From contig NC_092566.1 in NCBI RefSeq assembly GCF_037975245.1, forward strand, positions 10,437,501 to 10,501,500: DNA of 64,000 bases, in the 5' to 3' direction. The translations under genes and the position numbers were made by a program. Source of the DNA: Apostichopus japonicus. Its lineage: Eukaryota; Echinodermata; Holothuroidea; Aspidochirotida; Stichopodidae. The first letter of the stretch is position 1; the number at the start of each line of letters is the position of its first letter. The notes below the pieces were generated by a model. That model saw nothing but the letters and a program-made list of their open reading frames with translations. It was not told the DNA's origin and made no database searches. Shown here in pieces: positions 1 through 14,197 of this stretch.

Positions 1-770
<770 letters not shown>

Positions 771-1511
771 GAAACGCAGTACTTTGAACGTCACTAAGAG
801 CTAAGCAATCATTTTTGACATTTACAATGCGGTAGGCCTGCAAGACACCACATGACTGCATAAATATAATAGACCGGTTAGATTATTACAAAATATTTGT
901 ACGAGACGTTTTTTTTTTGATACGGTTTGCCAAAGTTATTACGATAATTAGTTTATTAGATTATTTTCAATCTGAAGCACCTATCTTTCATTAAGATCAA
1001 CTTCAACTTCGATTTAACTTGGACCCCGGTACCTTAGCCTCACGAGTTGGTCCAAGCTCGGATGTGTTATTGTCCCGTGGGTGGTCACGCGAAGATATAT
1101 GTATAGGGTTAACATCTCGTCTCGCGAGAGTCAGTCGACCGCTGACTTCATCTTCAGGCGATGAAACCTAATTCAATTATTGTCCCTTTTCCATCTATAT
1201 GTATTTGATTACATCGGCCTCTTGTTTTAGTCTATAGCATGTTGCTTCCATGATTCTAGAAAAAAATGTCGGTTCCAATATCTTCTTCAAAATTGCGTAA
1301 CTTTATATTGCTTTATAGTGTCGACCTTTACCTAATAATAAACTGTGCTATTTATATCCCAGTTTTATGGGTCATTGCTATATCCCTTAGTGACACAGAA
1401 CAATTAGCAGCAACTGCATGTGGCAAATATTTGGATTGAGAGGTAAAATTGCTTGATTGGTTTTTAACCAAGTTGGATAGGAACCATACAAGATGACAAA
1501 AGTTGAATCTA

Positions 1512-2335
1512 GACGAACGCCAAAAAGGACCGACCACACGTGATGATGTCTAGGAATTGAGACTCTGAACAACCAAAACAATCTAACTGGAGTGTGTATC
1601 GATGATAGTGTAGATAAATATTGTGTATGGAGGTTATGAATGGATAAAGAAGACATCTACTAACACAGTGACTGTGCTATTAATTTTATGGAACAATCTC
1701 ACAAACTTAATTACATTACCTTCTTCGCTAGTTTTATTAAGCAATGTATTGATCAAAAAGAGAGCAAAGTGAATACAGACGAACGCCAAAAGGATCAACC
1801 ACTCATGATGATAACTAGGAATTGAGACTCTGAACAATCAAAACAATCTAACTGGAGTCTGTCTCGATGATAGTGTAGATAAATATCGTGTATGGAGGTT
1901 ATGAATGGATAAAGAAGACATTTACTAACACAGTGACTGTGCTATTAATTTTATGGAACAATCTTACAAACTGAACTACGTTACCTGCTTTGCTAGTTTT
2001 ATTCTCTCACTACTTATTGTTTTCAAGCAATGTAGTGATCAAAAAGAGAAAATAAAGTGAATACAGACGAACGCCAAAAAGGACCGACCACACGTGATGA
2101 TAACTAGGAATTGAGACTCTGAGCAACCGAAACAATCAAAACAATCAAAACAACCAAAACAATCAAAACAACCAAAACAATCAAAAGTGTGTCTCGATGA
2201 TAGTGTAGATAAAAATTGTGTATAGAAGTCATGCATAAAGAAGATATTTACTAACACAGTGACTGTGCTATTAATTTAATGGAACAATCTCACAAACTAA
2301 CTACATTATCATATTCGCTAGTTTGATGCACATAT
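1512..2335. repeat. Tandem triplication of a 266-288-bp unit
   Basis: GACGAACGCCAAAA marks unit starts at 1512, 1778 and 2066. Each carries AGGAATTGAGACTCTGA and CACAGTGACTGTGCTATTAA. The third unit contains an expanded inner 10-bp repeat of AACAATCAAA type (2128-2185). No coding content recognised. Confidence 0.88.
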
Positions 2336-5300
2336 CACTACTTTTTAGTGTTTTCCGTGCAATATACTGATTATAATGCTAAGTACTGTGTCTATGTTAC
2401 TTAACGTTATATAGTTAATGTTCTGTATAGTAGTTGATCAAACTGTTTCCGTGTTTTAGTCTTTGTTCACTTAAATGTATCATTGTTCACAAAAATGATC
2501 ACATAGCATGAATAGTATATAAGTTAAAAACCTTATATATCTATGTCTACAATGTGTTTAACTTAAGCGTTAAGTTTTAATATTTCATGAAAAGAAACAT
2601 TTTTTATGAAATGATAAAATCAATCGTAAGAAACAATTATACTGACGACTCTTAATTAACAATTTTACTTCACATAATTTTTACTTATAATAATAACTTT
2701 TAGAAAGTTTCACAAATATATAGTTTGCTTTGTCTCATGGAAAAAAATAATGTTCTCCCAAAAAACTCCAAAAATCAGATATTTTGTTATCTAATCTAGT
2801 CTATACATGGATATCAGGAACACTAAACCAGGAACAAATATGATGGAAATTGCTGTTCAAGCATGACTCGAAGAAACAAATTTTGCCCATGCGTGGTAAA
2901 TTCTCCACAACCAGATACCAGTAGAGGTATATACTAGCCATGGCCTTCTCTGTATACTTCACATGTGCCTTCTTATATTCCTTCATAATGTACGCGAACA
3001 TTTCTCGTTTTATAGCAAGGTTATCAGGTATGTCATACTTATTATGACCTTGCATGAGTCCTCCAGGCTGTAAAACGAGATACCAGACAACCGATAGAAT
3101 CGCACAAAGAATTTGTCACTGTAAATAAGTTGCCCTGGGCTGTAATATCTAATTTCAAAAAGAAGACCAAACCAAAAATGAGAGGGAATGAATGAAGAGA
3201 CGAGAGAGTGAGAAATATAGAGAGAAAACGGGAAGAACTTCAAGACGAAAGCACGTTTTTCCTTGTAAATTGAAAACTAAAAATGAAGAAGAGATTTTTG
3301 CCAAGTAATTTGTAATCCGTATTAAAAGTTGGTTTCTTGGGGTACCAAATTGATCTAAGATTACAGTAAGTAAGAGCTTTATAAATACTTAAAAACAATA
3401 CATATGGCATTTCAAAATAAACATATGAAATTATATCCAAATTTTGTCTGCTTCAGTATATGCAGCTGAAGAAAGTTAATGACCCAAGATACACGGAATT
3501 TTGAATTGACTCCGATATTTAATATGTTCATTACTCAGTTTCGTTTAGTTTTTCGTCTCGTTTCGTTTATAGTTAAGTAATGAGTTGCGGCATGAGAACT
3601 TAAATGAAACATGAAGATCACATACAGAAACAAAGAGAGCAAAGAGACAAAGTCGGACCCATTGGGACCATTATAAAAAGGGCTCCTTTTATATCATATT
3701 TTCCTGAGGTCTCATCATTGACACCTGGCTGTACCCCCCCCCCCCCCTCTGATCCACTCCCTCTCGTCTGACCTTGGTACATACCAACGACAAGACTACA
3801 AGAAATTTGCAAGATTGATGTCAATATTTAATTAAATAGTGCAAGAGATGACAAAATTTAAAAGTTATGGGATCATTCTAGATCAAGCCAAAATGCTATA
3901 ACGGCATTTCTATAATAGTTGCGGTGAGTTCATCTAAAGAAGACGAATATATCAAACAACATAAAACATGCAACTGTCTAACATACGTTGTACACGTCAT
4001 GAAGCAAATGTTACATGCCTTTAAGTGTGGAACTTGTCTTTGTCTTTTTATCATATACTTTGTGAGTTTATATCTTCTACAAACAATGGAACACAAAACG
4101 AAATGATATCTCTTTGATATGGCATTAACAATATGTAGGTTGCTCTGTAACACAACAACAAAAATATTCACCAAATCGTGAATATTCTTCCTCAGACGTG
4201 GAATACATTATCGATGATGTCTAACTCGGTCTTACCTCTTGAGGGGAAACTTAATTGCATTAAACTCCCAGTGAAGATTCGCAGTAGTGTAACATTGTCC
4301 CAGAAGGCCGGTAAGAGGAATAAATCGGTTACATGATGACAGTCTCTGAACAGAATACTCTGATTTTTCTCCAAATTCTTTCTTATATGTTCATGTGTAT
4401 ACTTATACCAGTCTTGTAGTAAGTGTACAAGAAACATTAGTATGAGAACAATTATAGTTCCCCTTGGTATTAGTATACATTGTAAAACTAGGATCACAGC
4501 ATGAGTTCGGGTACTTAATCTTGTTCTAGTATCTTTTACTAGAATTCCAGAATTGTCCAAAGTATGAGTACAACTACAAATCCTTGAGGTCGTGTACAAG
4601 GTATAACCTATACAGGTATAACTATGCTAAAATGCGGGTACCAAAAAGGAAAAAAAAGGACTCACTACAGTTTAAATACTTTCTTTACAATGGTTCATCA
4701 CATCATTTTGAATAACTGTGTATATGGAAAGTTGTGAGTCCGCTTAGTACTTCAATCATAAACTCTTTTCTTGCCAACATGTAAGATATACTTATCAAAT
4801 ATTAGTGAAAACATATCGTGGCAACATGGTATAGGTATCAGTGCAGGGAAGGGAAGCGCTTAAAAAACACTCATCTGTAGAATGTTTTATTACCTATCAT
4901 TACAAATATAACACCACCAAATATATATATATATATATATATATGTATAAATAAACACCTAGTAGCCTACCACACTTTCATATAGCAGATGTACCAAGCC
5001 TAGGGCTGACATTTCTTATTTACATTCGGAACAGAATATTGCCGAAGAAAAAAAGTAAGATTCGCGTAGAAGTTGAAGTATATTGACACTAGCTACTTAT
5101 TGAAGCTTACAATTTATTCACAGTGTGTTGAGTTAGGTTCCAATGTTAAATAAGTAAATAAACTGATATATAAGTAAATACATTAAAGTAAGAATTGAAC
5201 CATCATTGAAGAGTAAAGATGTATCGAATTACAAGAATCATTGGAATGATTCCTTTACTAGGAGTGATGATAGTTCTATCCATGACATCCTGATTAATTA

Positions 5301-5712
5301 TTTCTCATGTCAAGAAACACCTGCAGAATATTGATAACCCTTGTGAAGACATTTATAATACGTACTCTAAGCAGCGTTCTATAATAAGAAAAGAAGAGAG
5401 CAAGATCTAAACATGACAGTTAGAACATGACACTATACACAGCCGATAGCTATAGTTACAGAATGATGTTCCTTGTACTTTTGATTCCTTATCTGACATA
5501 ACAGGTTACATACGTATTTCATTCGCTGACGGTTGCATCTTGTTTTCATGATATTTTTGAACGGTTGGTTTTAGCCATAGGCCATATTGTAGAGTATCAA
5601 TGACCTACCAAGTAAAAGTATGGTTTCCATAGAGATTTTTTAAATTTATTGATCATCTCAAACAGGAACACTAACGTGTTTGGTCTCATAGAGCACGGCG
5701 CATATAACTAAC

Positions 5713-5721
5713 ATATATACT

Positions 5722-5790
<69 letters not shown>

Positions 5791-5877
5791 TAAATATATA
5801 TATAATATATGTTTATATATATATATATAAAACATATATATATATATATGTTTATATATATATATATATATATATAT

Positions 5878-5912
<35 letters not shown>
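5713..5912. repeat. Compound (TA)n microsatellite
   Basis: TA units interrupted by AATATA and GTTTATA variants, ending in a short (GT)n. Confidence 0.97.
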
Positions 5913-5914
<2 letters not shown>

Positions 5915-7950
5915 TGTGTGTGTGTGTGTGTTTATAATAATATAATATAACATGTTCTCTAGGGCGATTGTATGTCTAAAATCGATAAACGAAAATCTCA
6001 CCCCCTCTGTCTGACCGTGTCTCCTTTTATTGATGCTGTAACACTGTTATGATTTCATCTTTGAATTTAGAACACCACAGTGCTCAATAATCACTGAACC
6101 TTAATCATTTTATTCAATATATCTACAGATGAGGTCATATCAGTGTACCGTGGTACATATAGTTGATGCAAAGTCGACATGAGTACAAATATCTAAAACA
6201 GATGTAGTATATAAGTGTAGTCAAGCATCATATGTCGTTGCACTGTCTTGCTTTCCCTGCTGCTTCAAAAAATATAAACGTTATATTTATGTGAATCAAC
6301 TGTATGTTAAGTTCATATTTAATAACTCATATACTGCGACAGAAAATGAGATATTTGTCCCAGAATTTCGCAAATACAAGTTAAGTAAAGAATTAAGCTC
6401 AATTTACTGTGATGTTACAAGTACAATTTTTATCATCATATGCTGTATGTATTCTGTATATTATGATCGAATGAAGATATTAAATTACTTTTTTTTTCCA
6501 GTATTGAGTTTTCAACAAAAGAATTAATTTGTTCGTCTATTAGTCACCTACTTAAGAGATCATATACCACACATATATTATTTAATGTTTAATGAATATA
6601 GCATGTAACGTTCCATTAATGTCCTTTACAGGCCTATCAGTTCAATGTTTCACGGAAAGAGAATCTTCATGGGGAAAGATCTGAGTGGCACAGTAATTTA
6701 CAATTCATGATTTCGCCTGCACCGAAATGAGATTTACGAAACCTTCCCTTTCTGAAAACGGAATTTATTTAATATGCAAATCAAATATCCGGAGGATGTA
6801 TGACGTAGGTAATACAATAATTTGTGTAAGGTTCTAGCCATACCTTTTTACTTCTTCTGTTATTTTTAATTTGATACAATATTTGATGTATATATCCCAA
6901 GTTGCAACGGGATTACCCGAAGTAATAAATCGTTAAAGGCATCCTCTCGAATTTAAGAGAAATATGAATCGTAGCTACTTTCGTTTGTTTGACATTTGTG
7001 TCGAGATGTTATGCTGTTTCTACATATATTGACCTATACTCTGAGTTACTTTCGCGTTCATGGGAAGCCATGCGTGTAATAATTGGAAACGTAAAATATG
7101 AACATGTCACATCTCTCACGGTGACTGAATACGACTGAATCGGCTTTTATCAATATCTGACTCCCTTATATAGAACTTTACTGCAATAACTGTCTCGATA
7201 TTCAAGGAGGAATTATCAATGAGCCAGATATCGGCCAAGGGCCGAAAGTCCCCTATATAGGGGCCCCGATATGACAAGGGACAAGGGAAAAGGGACAAGG
7301 GAAAAGGAAAAGAGTGACCTATTAGAGACTGAATCGAATATTTTTGTAAGGAATTATTTTCATTGCTTCTTCATGTTACTTTTCCAATTATAGGGTTTAG
7401 CGAATAATAAATCATTCAGGTGTTATGAATGGAATCTTACCGTGCACTACACTGCGCATGCCCAGGATATACATATTAACTGCGCTTCTGAGTTAAATGA
7501 ATACTGGATACTTCATCAACTTTTATCAATACCTGGCTTTCTTGGGAACTTTACAAACGCCTACATGTGAATCCTCACGACCAGTCCGGATGCCAAACTT
7601 AAGGTGAGCCTCACGGTCCATGGAATGTAAATTAAGCATTGAAATAATGCATAGTTAAACGACGTAATAATCAGCACTAGAACTAAGACTTGTTATAATT
7701 CTGCAATTGTTCACGGAAAACGAGGACGAAAAACTAGTACATGTGTTCGCTCAGGTAGTCTTTTTGAAATGCCCCCCCCCCCCTTTTTGTGTTTTTAAGT
7801 AACACTAAACAATTTATTCTTTCACAGTAACAGTCTCGATGCTAAGTTAGTGAATCATAATATTTAGAACCAACCATTTAAAGTATGTCGAAAAACAAAA
7901 TGGAGTAGTTTGCATACTGTGCAAGTTCCACATGAACTTAGTTAATGTCT

Positions 7951-7959
7951 ATATATATA

Positions 7960-8019
<60 letters not shown>
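7951..8019. repeat. (TA)n microsatellite
   Basis: About 34 dinucleotide units with one phase slip. Confidence 0.97.
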
Positions 8020-8022
<3 letters not shown>

Positions 8023-8677
8023 ACGTTTATGGTATAATAATAACTGCAGCAGACGGTCATTTTACGATTGACGTCAACTGTCCGATGACATGAAAAATGG
8101 TATCCTGATTGAAAATTCCTTCATAATAGCGATTTTCATATCTCATTCTACCACATGTCTGGCCAACCTATCTGACCAAAATACTAATCAAAGAAAACAG
8201 ATTAGCTTGAAGACAAATTTCGAGGGCCTCGACTTGGAATTGACTATGAACATTTCTTGGACATATCGATTCCTGAACATGTCTGGGTCGTTTAAAATCC
8301 AAACTATATATACTATCACAGTTATCATGATATGAAGGATTAGCCAGAGGCCTTCGACACACATGCCTATCTTAATTCAAAGTTCAGTTTATGATAGACA
8401 ATATAATAAATAAAACCATTCTTCGTTAGTCTATTCCGCTATATTCAAGTTCATTGATCATAATACAATTCGTGTTCATACACAGATCATAGTACAAAGA
8501 CATCACACTGCAGTATTCTGTTATGACGTCATAGAGGCATGTTTTTCATTTTTACTGTTTTGATACTAGCTAGAAGGTTGTATCCACTTGTGTGTTGTCA
8601 ATTTATGATTTTATTCGAAATATAGATTTTCATCCGTCATAATTCACGTAATTCATTCCGGCGTAATTCACACTAAT

Positions 8678-8818
8678 TGAAATCGTAATGAGTTGAAAAA
8701 TCCAGAACAGTGAAAATACTTCCAGCCTCCACCGGGACTCGAACCCGGGCCTCCCGCTTTATATGAGACACCCTAACCACTATAGGCTATGGACACTGAT
8801 TGTATGTCCAGAGGTTCG

Positions 8819-8820
<2 letters not shown>
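8678..8820 (-). mobile_element. tRNA-derived SINE copy
   Basis: Minus-strand copy with leader, tRNA-like body (B box GGTTCGAGTCC), and tail ending in the shared AACTCATTACGATTTCA. A few bases differ in the D-loop region. The head abuts a (TA)n tract at 8820-8910. Confidence 0.85.

Positions 8821-8910
<90 letters not shown>
8820..8910. repeat. (TA)n microsatellite next to a SINE head
   Basis: About 45 units with one GT interruption; abuts the SINE copy at 8678-8820. Confidence 0.97.
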
Positions 8911-8913
<3 letters not shown>

Positions 8914-9274
8914 GTTCCACTGAACGGTATTTAACACCGGTCGATACACTTACCTAGATAGGAAAAAAAGTTTGCGATATTTAATGTTAAGTTAACAGTT
9001 TGATCTTTGACTCTTGATATTAATTGGAACTATAAGGATAATATGCAATATTGCCTTTCCAATTAATTCTGCCATTTGAAGACATTTCATCATTCAGATG
9101 GCTACAAGCAAAAACGAAATAGATGATGGCACTGTCGCCTTAGTCCTATAGGACATAATCAGGAGTATAGAGGGGATGGTGCGGGGTATTGCATTTGGGC
9201 ATGATCATTCATAAACCCACAAAGTATTGCAGTTCATAGTTATGCTAGGAGTAGCGTGCCATGTACACGCACTC

Positions 9275-9547
9275 ATGTATAGGCTTCAATGGTTATTACG
9301 AACATACCTTTTTTTTATCCTTTTTGCGATACACTGCAACTTTGTGCATGGTAAATTGCCTGCCGCACAACCATCGGACGATCACGCCATGCCTGATCGG
9401 ATCGCATATATCACAAGAGATAATGTGATGAATTACCAGGCACTAATAATAAGAATGGTTTTGTGTAAAAAAAGGACACAAATTTCTCGTGAGCCGCCAA
9501 AGGTTCTAATAACGTTAAATGAGAACAGTTCTTCTCAAGAACGTTGA
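9275..9547 (+). CDS. Possible small secreted peptide, unrecognised
   Basis: 90 codons from ATG at 9275. The N-terminus MYRLQWLLRTYLFFILFAI ending NFVHG looks like a signal peptide (basic start, hydrophobic core, small residue before the cleavage point). The rest is polar with one cysteine and a CKKR basic site, ending SSSQER. An upstream in-frame ATG at 9227 exists. No family is recognised and no splice context is certain; it could be chance. Confidence 0.25.
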   Translation: MYRLQWLLRTYLFFILFAIHCNFVHGKLPAAQPSDDHAMPDRIAYITRDNVMNYQALIIRMVLCKKRTQISREPPKVLITLNENSSSQER

Positions 9548-11455
9548 AATACGTACCACAACTATTAGGATTATAATGTACGGCAAGCGAGGACTAAACA
9601 CTATGGTATATTGATTTCTTCTCCCCTTTTGTAAACGCTTGTGACTTTTTACCAAGAACAAAAGTCAAGTCACCTGCCATACACCTTACTTTGTTTTGAT
9701 ATTGGACTCAACAGTAATAGCTTGGATGAACCTATTAGAGAGTACAGTATGGCAAAAACAATATCTCGCCACTTGATTGACTAATTGGGGTTGGAGGTAA
9801 AACAAAACGATGTTGTTTTGATTGTGTGGGTATGCATAACGTTATGAAAGGGTGTGCTTAATATGTATGGGTATGTATAAACGCAGGGGAGAGGGTGGCA
9901 AGGAGGGGAGGGGGGGGGGTTGTAACAAAAGTCTAAGTGGAACATTCAATACGAATTACAGTTGAAGACAAGTTCATTCAAATGCTGAAAATACATTTTC
10001 CAGATATAATATTTAGTTGTTTATTATTTAATAAGTTGTAAATAGTCAATATATCATAAAAACTATGTAGTTACAAACATTATAACTCGAATTTTTATTT
10101 GTGAGAATTATATATGTTTAAGCGTTATATACAGTTCATCGGAAGATACAGTATGGCCGGTCTCTATCGTATTTTTGCCACCTCGTCGAGTTCCAGAGCA
10201 TCGATGGAGAGGATTGGTGTGACGCAAACGTTGAGAAAAGAGTGTACATAAAAATAGGAGAGGAAAAGGCAGGTGGCTGCAATTAATATCCTCCCTCACA
10301 GCGGAAGGGCGGTCATGGTATATTTATATCGATTTCGAAATGGAAAGATATTTATTTTGTTCTTGGCATATTTTGTTTTTTTGTGCATATCCTAGATCAG
10401 ATTAGGCTTGAGTTTAATTTAATAACGGTGCCGTGGTATGATTTGATATTGTATCCAAAAAAAAAGAGAGAAGAAAAAGAAGTTGTCTGAGGACGGTGGT
10501 AGAAATTTTTTTTTGGTCAAATGATGATAAAAAATGGTATAGCGTCTTTTATTCGATCGTTTGCTGCAATCGTCGATAATTTATTAGCAATTAAGCATTG
10601 TTGTTGGTGTGAATTTCAATTTCGAGATTTTAACATATAACTGATCACGTTTTTGTTGATAATTACAATCTGTTTAGGGAAATTCTGTTTATTTGCTTTT
10701 CTTTTGATCGTAAACCAATACCAAAAAGTATACGTTGTTAATCGGTGATGAATTTGGACGACTAAATATATCCCATTGAAACAATAATATTACGAATTAA
10801 TGACCATTAAATACAGACCTGAAATCTATACAAAATTACTTTCATTGGCCCTTGTAGAGAAAGAAAATATTTGTTTTACTTTTCGATGAGATAAATTATA
10901 AGGCATACATCAATATGATGACGTTGGAGTGTTGTCTATCACAATTTTGTGACGGCATCACTCAAGGAGTATTTAATCTCTAGTTGTGTAATTGTAAAAC
11001 TATTAAATATTTTATGTGTTTCTTTACTCATATTATGTCCTTTAGCACTCAACGTAAAATTTGTTTCTAGTCTAGCTTTGGTCGACCCAAATCGCTTGAC
11101 AAAATTTGCAATGAAAACAATATTTGGTGGGTCGGTGGGGGGGGGGGGAGGAGGACATACCCAAAGTAGACTCCATTGCAAGTGAAGCAGTCGACAGTAT
11201 TTTAATCATATGTGTGCTACCTGTACGTTGAATTCAAAATCTCGTTAAATCAGTATACGTCATTCAAGCAGAGAACATGTAAGGAGCATTCAATGCAGGC
11301 CTTGCAGAGGCGGGTCCCGACGGGGGGAGGTACCCACGGGACCCGGGCCTCCCAATCGTAAATGATTTTGGTGTTAAGTAAAAATAGTTGAAAACATAAC
11401 TTGATTGCCAACAAGGCGCCAACTGGACAAATTGAGCCCGCTTTGAGCCCAACTT
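9548..11455. other. Intergenic, no gene recognised
   Basis: AT-rich with a poly-G run near 9911 and another near 11138. A GC-rich patch at 11311-11356 precedes the LINE and could be part of its 5' region. Confidence 0.6.
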
Positions 11456-14197
11456 TTGGTCTTACAATATCTTATACCCCGCTATTACGGTAATCTTGAA
11501 GATCTGAAACCTGATGTGTTTGGTATCACAGAATCTTGGTTAATGGAGGACATTGGTAGTGCTGAGGTTTCTTACCCAGGGTATGCTGTGTATCGTCATG
11601 ACAAAAGGGATACTCACAATGGTATTGGCCAGGGAATTGTACTGTATGTTACGGATGATATTGTAAGTGTTGAGAAGTCTCAGTTGCAAGGTTCTTTTGT
11701 AAATTCTGTCTGGTGCGAGTTGTCCACAGACAACTGCAAGAGGTCCAGTGATGTTTTAACTATTGGTGCTGTTCACCGTTCTCCTAACAGCGGCAAAGAT
11801 AACGATTACTTGCTGTTTGAATCAATTAGAAAGGCTGCTAAGGGTGGTGTTGTTATAATGGGCGACTTTAATTTTCCTGCGTTAATTGGATAGACGGTCT
11901 CAGTGGTAGGAAGCGTAATAACTTTCTAGATGTTGCTTTTTACATCAGCATGTTACTTTCCCTACTAGGGGGATAATATCCTGGATCTTGTCTTGAGTTC
12001 TGATCCAAGCAATGTAATTAATTTGACGGGTCTAGGAAAACTAGGAACTAGCGATCATGAGATACTAGCTTTGATGTTGTTTGCAAGGTCGTAAATTCTG
12101 TTAGCAAGGAATAAGTCCCTGATTTTTCGAGATCAGATACAGAGACAATTGAAACTTTACTAAAGGGTAAAGATTGGAATAATTTGTTTATAAATATGAG
12201 TTCTTCTCATATTTGGATTGTTTAGCTGTTAAATTAAATGTCATTATGGAAAAATCTTGTGCCGTGGAAGAATCGTCGTCGTATAAAAGCAGTATATGCC
12301 TTCCTGGATGAATAAGAAAGTCAGATGTGCAATTAGGCGTAGAAGATTGAAGTTGTTTAGGAGGACTAATTCTGAATCTCTTTTGGCCAAGTTCAAAATT
12401 CATCAGCTGAAGGTAGAATGCTTAGTCTCTGAAGCAAAATTGAATTCAAAAATAACATTGCCTTAAATATTAAAAATAACCCATAGGCCTTCTTTTCAAA
12501 TGTCAGGTCAATGAGGAAAGTTAAAGAGTGACGCAGTTGTTTCTCTTAATGCACCACAGGCAGATAATATAGTTACTGATAGTCATGATCTTGCAATACT
12601 TTAGAACAACTATTTTGTGTCGGTTTTTACAAGGGAAGATATAAGTAGTATTCCAGATTTTCAGGGGTGAAATGATGGTCCTAAACTTGATACGGTCTTA
12701 TTTTCGGATGAGGTTGTCTTAAAGGACTGCTTGTCTAAATGTTTCTAAAGCTTCTGGACCTGATGCAATCCATTTATATTTGTTAAAACATTTGCACACC
12801 ACTTCTGCGTGCCACTCTCATTGGTTTATAGTAAATTGATGAATGAAGGGTATGTTCCTCAGGACTGGAGATGTGCTAATATTACCCCGATTTTCAAGGA
12901 GGGTGATAAGTCGAAGCCCTGTAACTATAGGTCCGTTAGTCTCACTAGTGTTGTTTGTAAGGTCATGGAGTCTGTTATTAACAAGTCTATGGTCAGTCAC
13001 TTCAGAAGTCAGCCTTTGATCAGAGAGTCTCAACATGGCTTTTGTCAAAAAGGTCTTGTCTCACTAATATTCTTAAATTTATGGAAGATGTAACAAGCTC
13101 ACTAAATAGGCAGAAGCCTGTAGATGTTGTGTTCCTGGATTTCTAGAAGGCCTTTGATAAAGTTCCCCACCAGAGTCTTTTACTTAGGCTGAAGAATATG
13201 GGTGCCAATGGAAATTTACTGTCTTGGATTGAGAATTGGCTCGGTAATAAGAACAGAAGGTGGCAATTAAAGGCTGTGCTTCTTCTTGTCAGGACGTTAC
13301 TAGGGGGTTCCACAAGAGTTTGTTTTGGTTCCCTTGTTGTTTGTTGCCTATATAAATGACATTGACCGAGATATTTTGTGTACAGCTAAGAAGTTTGCTG
13401 ATGACACCAAACTGTATTCTGAGGTATCTTCCAAAGCGATTCTGAGAAATTTCAAATGGATTTGAATAAGGTTTTTCCTGGTCTCAGGGATTGCAAATGC
13501 TTTTTAATACTGATAAATGCAAGGTGATGCATACTGGTAGTAGTAACCAAAAGTATACCTACAATTAATGGTGAGGAGTTACAGGAGGTATTTGTTGAAA
13601 AAGACCTAGGAAACTACATTGACTCATCTCTGCAACCTGCTAAATATTGTCTCGAAGCTGCTAAAATAGGTAATAGGGTTTCAGGTATGATCAGAGGAAC
13701 TTCAGTTTTCTGAAAGAAGACAAAGTTGTTAGGCTTTATAAGCAGTTGGTTAGGCCTCATCTGGAGTATGCTGTGCAGACTTGGAACCCATATTTGACTA
13801 ATGATAAGGAAGTACTCGAGAAGGTCCAGAGGAAGACTACTAGGATGATTAGTTCCTTAAAGGGTATTCCTTATTATATAGGCGGTTACAACTGTTGAAT
13901 CTCACTACACTGGAGCTTAGGAGGTTACGTGGTGACTTGATTCAGGTGTTCAAGATTGTGTACGGTTTTGACAATTAATCTTTCACTGATTTTTCATGTT
14001 TGCTATAGTTGTTGTACCAGATGTCATTGTCTTAAACTCCAAAAGTCACAAAGTAGGATTAATATTCGGCATAACTTTTTTCTAATAGGGTTGTGAACTA
14101 GTGGAAGGGTTTGCTTGAGAAAGTTGCACTTGCAAGTAGTGTGAATGGGTTTAAGAATGCTTTGGACAAACACTTTAAGCATTGTAATCGAGTCTGA
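11456..14197 (+). pseudogene. Decayed non-LTR retrotransposon (CR1/L2-type LINE)
   Basis: Apurinic-like endonuclease domain at 11490-11893, with GITESWL, VHRSPNSG and GDFN. Reverse transcriptase pieces follow from about 12860 (PIFKEGDKSKPCNYRSVSLT) to the catalytic FADDTKLYS at 13393. Then VRPHLEYA (about 13750), LEKVQRKTTRMI and the tail FKNALDKHFK ending at 14197. Numerous frameshifts and stops break it into at least six frame pieces, so it is inactive. The order endonuclease, RT and this C-terminal tail fits the CR1/L2 group. Its 5' boundary is uncertain and no tail repeat was identified. Confidence 0.9.

Larger units (their letters stand above)
2336..8670. other. AT-rich intergenic, no gene recognised
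   Basis: It holds TA microsatellites, a 14-nt C run (3734-3747), a 12-nt C run (7772-7783) and short GACAAGGGAAAAGG direct repeats (7272-7310). The longest minus-strand open frame (4192-4599, 135 codons) has no recognisable family or splice support. Confidence 0.6.

Noticed and set aside
4192-4599. 135-codon minus-strand frame with a hydrophobic stretch
   Set aside because: No domain, no splice or start context and AT-rich surroundings; probably chance.
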